From an uncultured Oscillospiraceae bacterium (GTDB lineage Bacteria > Bacillota > Clostridia > Oscillospirales > Oscillospiraceae), in assembly GCA_934636045.1 (NCBI GenBank), contig CAKTZP010000040.1, positions 1 through 14,862 of the forward strand: 14,862 bases of DNA. The letters run 5' to 3'. Under the pieces are notes generated by a model. It did no database searches. It had not been told where the DNA came from and was given only the letters and a program-made list of their open reading frames with translations. Positions 13,061 to 14,862 of this stretch are shown piece after piece. The position numbers and the translations under genes were made by a program. Every line of letters begins with the position of its first letter. The first letter of the stretch is position 1.

Positions 13061-14862
13061 ATGGAAAAGTGCTATTTTGACACCGCGCTGCACTTTGTGC
13101 AGACGGAATATGGGAAACAGCCGCCCTTTTCCGGCTTTCTGCCCGGCATTGCCGGGCCGTGGGGCATCCCAACGTGGTGCAACTACAACAATCGCGGGCA
13201 GGCGGTTTGCAGCTTCGGCGTGCAGGACAAGGATCACGCGATTCTGGAGTTCACCGCCGCCTCAACTGCCTATCGCTGCACTGCGCAGACGGGCTTTCGC
13301 ACCTTCCTCAAGCAGGACGGCGCGGTCATCGAGCCGTTTGCCGACGGCAAGGGCACCATGGTCATCGAGCCGAATGCGCTACGGTTGGAGTGGCGTAACG
13401 AGCAGGCTTCCGTCGAGGTCGTATATTTTACCCTGCCGAATGAGCGGATGGCCGGGCTTTGCCGCAGGCTGCGCGTTCAAAATCGTTCCTCAGCAGAAAC
13501 GACGCTGGAGCTGCTGGACGGTCTTGCGACCATTGTGCCCTACGGCGTGCGCGACGAGAAGCTGAAGCAGGAGCCGAACCTCAGCACGGCCTGGATGCGC
13601 GTAGAAAACGTGGCGGAAAGCCTTCCGCGCTTCGGCATCCGCGCCAGCATGGAAGACAGCACGCACGTTGCCGAGATCCGCGGGCGGAATTTCCGCCTTG
13701 CCTTTGCCGAGGACGGGCAGCTGCTTCCGGTTCTCGTCCGTCCGGAGCTGGTCTTCGGCTGGGATACCTCCCTGCTGCGCCCCGTTGCCTTCGAGCAAGC
13801 CCCGCTTTCCGCGCTGCTGGGAAAGCCATCGGTGAACGAAAACTTTCTCCCCTGCTGCATGACGGCATGGCATGGAACGCTCCCGGCCAACGCCACCGTC
13901 GAGCTTTGGGAGTTCTACGGGCAGGCTGAGGACGAGCAGGAGCTGACCGCCTTCTGCGAAAAGGCGCTGAGCAAGGCTTATTTTGAAGCGAAGCTCACAC
14001 AGGCGCGGGCGCTGGCCGAGACGCTTACCGCGCAGGTTCGCTGCGAAACCGCCGATCCGATTTTTGACGGCTACGTCCGCCAGAGCTTCTTGGACAACGT
14101 GATGCGCGGCGGCTTTCCGTACCGTCTCGGAGCCGGTCAAGACACGCTGCCGGTCTACCTGTATTCCCGCAAGCACGGCGACCCCGAGCGGGAATATAAT
14201 GCGTTCTGCCTTGACCGCAGCTATTTCAGTCAGGGCAACGCCAACTTCCGGGACATCTGCCAAAATCGGCGTTCCGATACCTTCTTCCACCCCACCGCCG
14301 GGCAGTTTAATTTACAGTTATTCTTTGAGCTGTTACAGCCGGACGGCTATCTTCCGCTGGTGCTCGAGCCGGTCAGTTACCGCGCGCAGCATCCGGAGCA
14401 TCTGGTGCAGCTGCTCGCCGCACCGTACCGAGCGGAAGCGCAAGAATTGCTCGATGCGCCGTTTTCGATGGGCAGGCTTGCCATGGCGGCGGAGGGCTGG
14501 GCGCTTCCCGACCCGGCAGGCTTCCTCGCCGCCGTGCTGGAGGATTCCGTCATGGAGCCGAACGCCGCGTTTCAGGCGGGCTATTGGTCGGATCATTGGA
14601 CCTATCTGCTCGATCTGCTGGAAGCGGAGTTGGCGATCTACCCGGAACGGGAGGCCGCGCTGCTGTTCGGCGCGGCGCAATACCGCTGGTTTTCCGGGCA
14701 GGCCGAAGTCCTGCCGCAAACGCAACGCTATTGCCAAACCGAACGCGGGCTGCGGCAGTACCACTGCGTCGCGCCGCGCACTACCGACGAAAAATGGGTC
14801 ACGGCACAGGACGGAAGCACGGTATACAGCACGCTGTTTGAAAAGCTGGTGCTGCTTTGTGC
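13061..14862 (+). CDS. Glycoside phosphorylase-like protein, GH94/GH161 type (3' end cut by window)
   Basis: An open frame runs without a stop from ATG 13061 to the window edge, 600 codons seen. GGAG (13051-13054) sits 6 nt before the ATG and only 3 nt separate it from the GH5 stop. The N-terminus FSGFLPGIAGPWGIPTW, then NRGQAVCSFGVQDKDHAILEF and GFRTFLKQDG, matches what I recall of very large Firmicutes proteins annotated cellobiose phosphorylase and related to GH161 beta-1,3-glucan phosphorylases. SQGNANFRDICQNRRSDTFF (390-409) and LLQPDGYLPL are like the start of the GH94-clan catalytic barrel. Such enzymes cleave beta-glucosides with phosphate, giving glucose 1-phosphate. The catalytic Asp region may lie past the edge. 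There is no signal peptide. The family call is from memory of motifs; the linkage is not determined. Confidence 0.65.
   Translation, partial: MEKCYFDTALHFVQTEYGKQPPFSGFLPGIAGPWGIPTWCNYNNRGQAVCSFGVQDKDHAILEFTAASTAYRCTAQTGFRTFLKQDGAVIEPFADGKGTMVIEPNALRLEWRNEQASVEVVYFTLPNERMAGLCRRLRVQNRSSAETTLELLDGLATIVPYGVRDEKLKQEPNLSTAWMRVENVAESLPRFGIRASMEDSTHVAEIRGRNFRLAFAEDGQLLPVLVRPELVFGWDTSLLRPVAFEQAPLSALLGKPSVNENFLPCCMTAWHGTLPANATVELWEFYGQAEDEQELTAFCEKALSKAYFEAKLTQARALAETLTAQVRCETADPIFDGYVRQSFLDNVMRGGFPYRLGAGQDTLPVYLYSRKHGDPEREYNAFCLDRSYFSQGNANFRDICQNRRSDTFFHPTAGQFNLQLFFELLQPDGYLPLVLEPVSYRAQHPEHLVQLLAAPYRAEAQELLDAPFSMGRLAMAAEGWALPDPAGFLAAVLEDSVMEPNAAFQAGYWSDHWTYLLDLLEAELAIYPEREAALLFGAAQYRWFSGQAEVLPQTQRYCQTERGLRQYHCVAPRTTDEKWVTAQDGSTVYSTLFEKLVLLC

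Noticed and set aside
12384..13565. 393-codon plus-strand open frame overlapping GH5 and the phosphorylase start
   Set aside because: The product is extremely Arg/Ser/Pro/Ala-rich and out of frame with two proteins that show real family motifs.
1..14862. CRISPR arrays, tRNA or rRNA genes, insertion sequences
   Set aside because: No regularly spaced repeats, cloverleaf-like sequences or transposase motifs were seen on either strand; the only mobile-element hint is the palindrome at 1802-1870.

Overview
The window looks like a chromosomal piece of a low-to-mid GC Gram-positive anaerobe, most likely a gut-type Clostridia (Oscillospiraceae-like). The support is strong AGGAGG-type ribosome binding sites, a SpoVT/AbrB-type N-terminus, a LytS/YesM-type kinase paired with an AraC-type response regulator, and a lipobox solute-binding protein feeding CUT1-type permeases. 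This placement rests on gene style only; there is no rRNA or marker gene. No tRNA, rRNA, CRISPR array, transposase or integrase is visible.

Layout. (1) 1-133 is non-coding and ends in a plus-strand terminator hairpin. (2) 134-1203, minus strand: a two-gene unit, mntP (Mn2+ efflux pump) followed by a Nudix hydrolase with coupled stop and start, behind a good promoter at 1287-1315. (3) 1581-1775, plus strand: a 64-codon AbrB/SpoVT fragment whose conserved sequence stops abruptly after about 33 residues, followed by a 69-nt hairpin (1802-1870). (4) 1880-5126: a nucleoside/ribose cassette. A LacI-family regulator and a PfkB-family ribokinase are read leftwards, and a nucleoside hydrolase is read rightwards. 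The shared intergenic region carries two near-identical CCGG-centred operators 130 bp apart. (5) 5127-5511: a terminator, a very stable palindrome, a pair of 21-bp-phased direct repeats and an extended -10 promoter. (6) 5512 to the window end, plus strand: a carbohydrate uptake and use locus made of histidine kinase, AraC-type response regulator, lipoprotein solute-binding protein, terminator/attenuator, two ABC permeases, a GH5 hydrolase and a GH94/GH161-like phosphorylase cut by the window edge.

How the genes fit together. In the nucleoside cassette the hydrolase would split a ribonucleoside into base and ribose, the kinase would make ribose 5-phosphate, and the LacI protein would repress both arms. 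No nucleoside or ribose transporter is present in the window. In the sugar locus the kinase senses an external or wall-proximal signal and the response regulator activates the transporter. An oligosaccharide is captured by the lipoprotein and imported through the two permeases, and is then processed in the cytoplasm by a leaderless GH5 enzyme and a leaderless phosphorylase. No transporter ATPase is encoded here, which is usual for CUT1 systems that share an MsmX-type ATPase. The likely substrate is a beta-glucan oligosaccharide, but the sequence alone does not fix the linkage.
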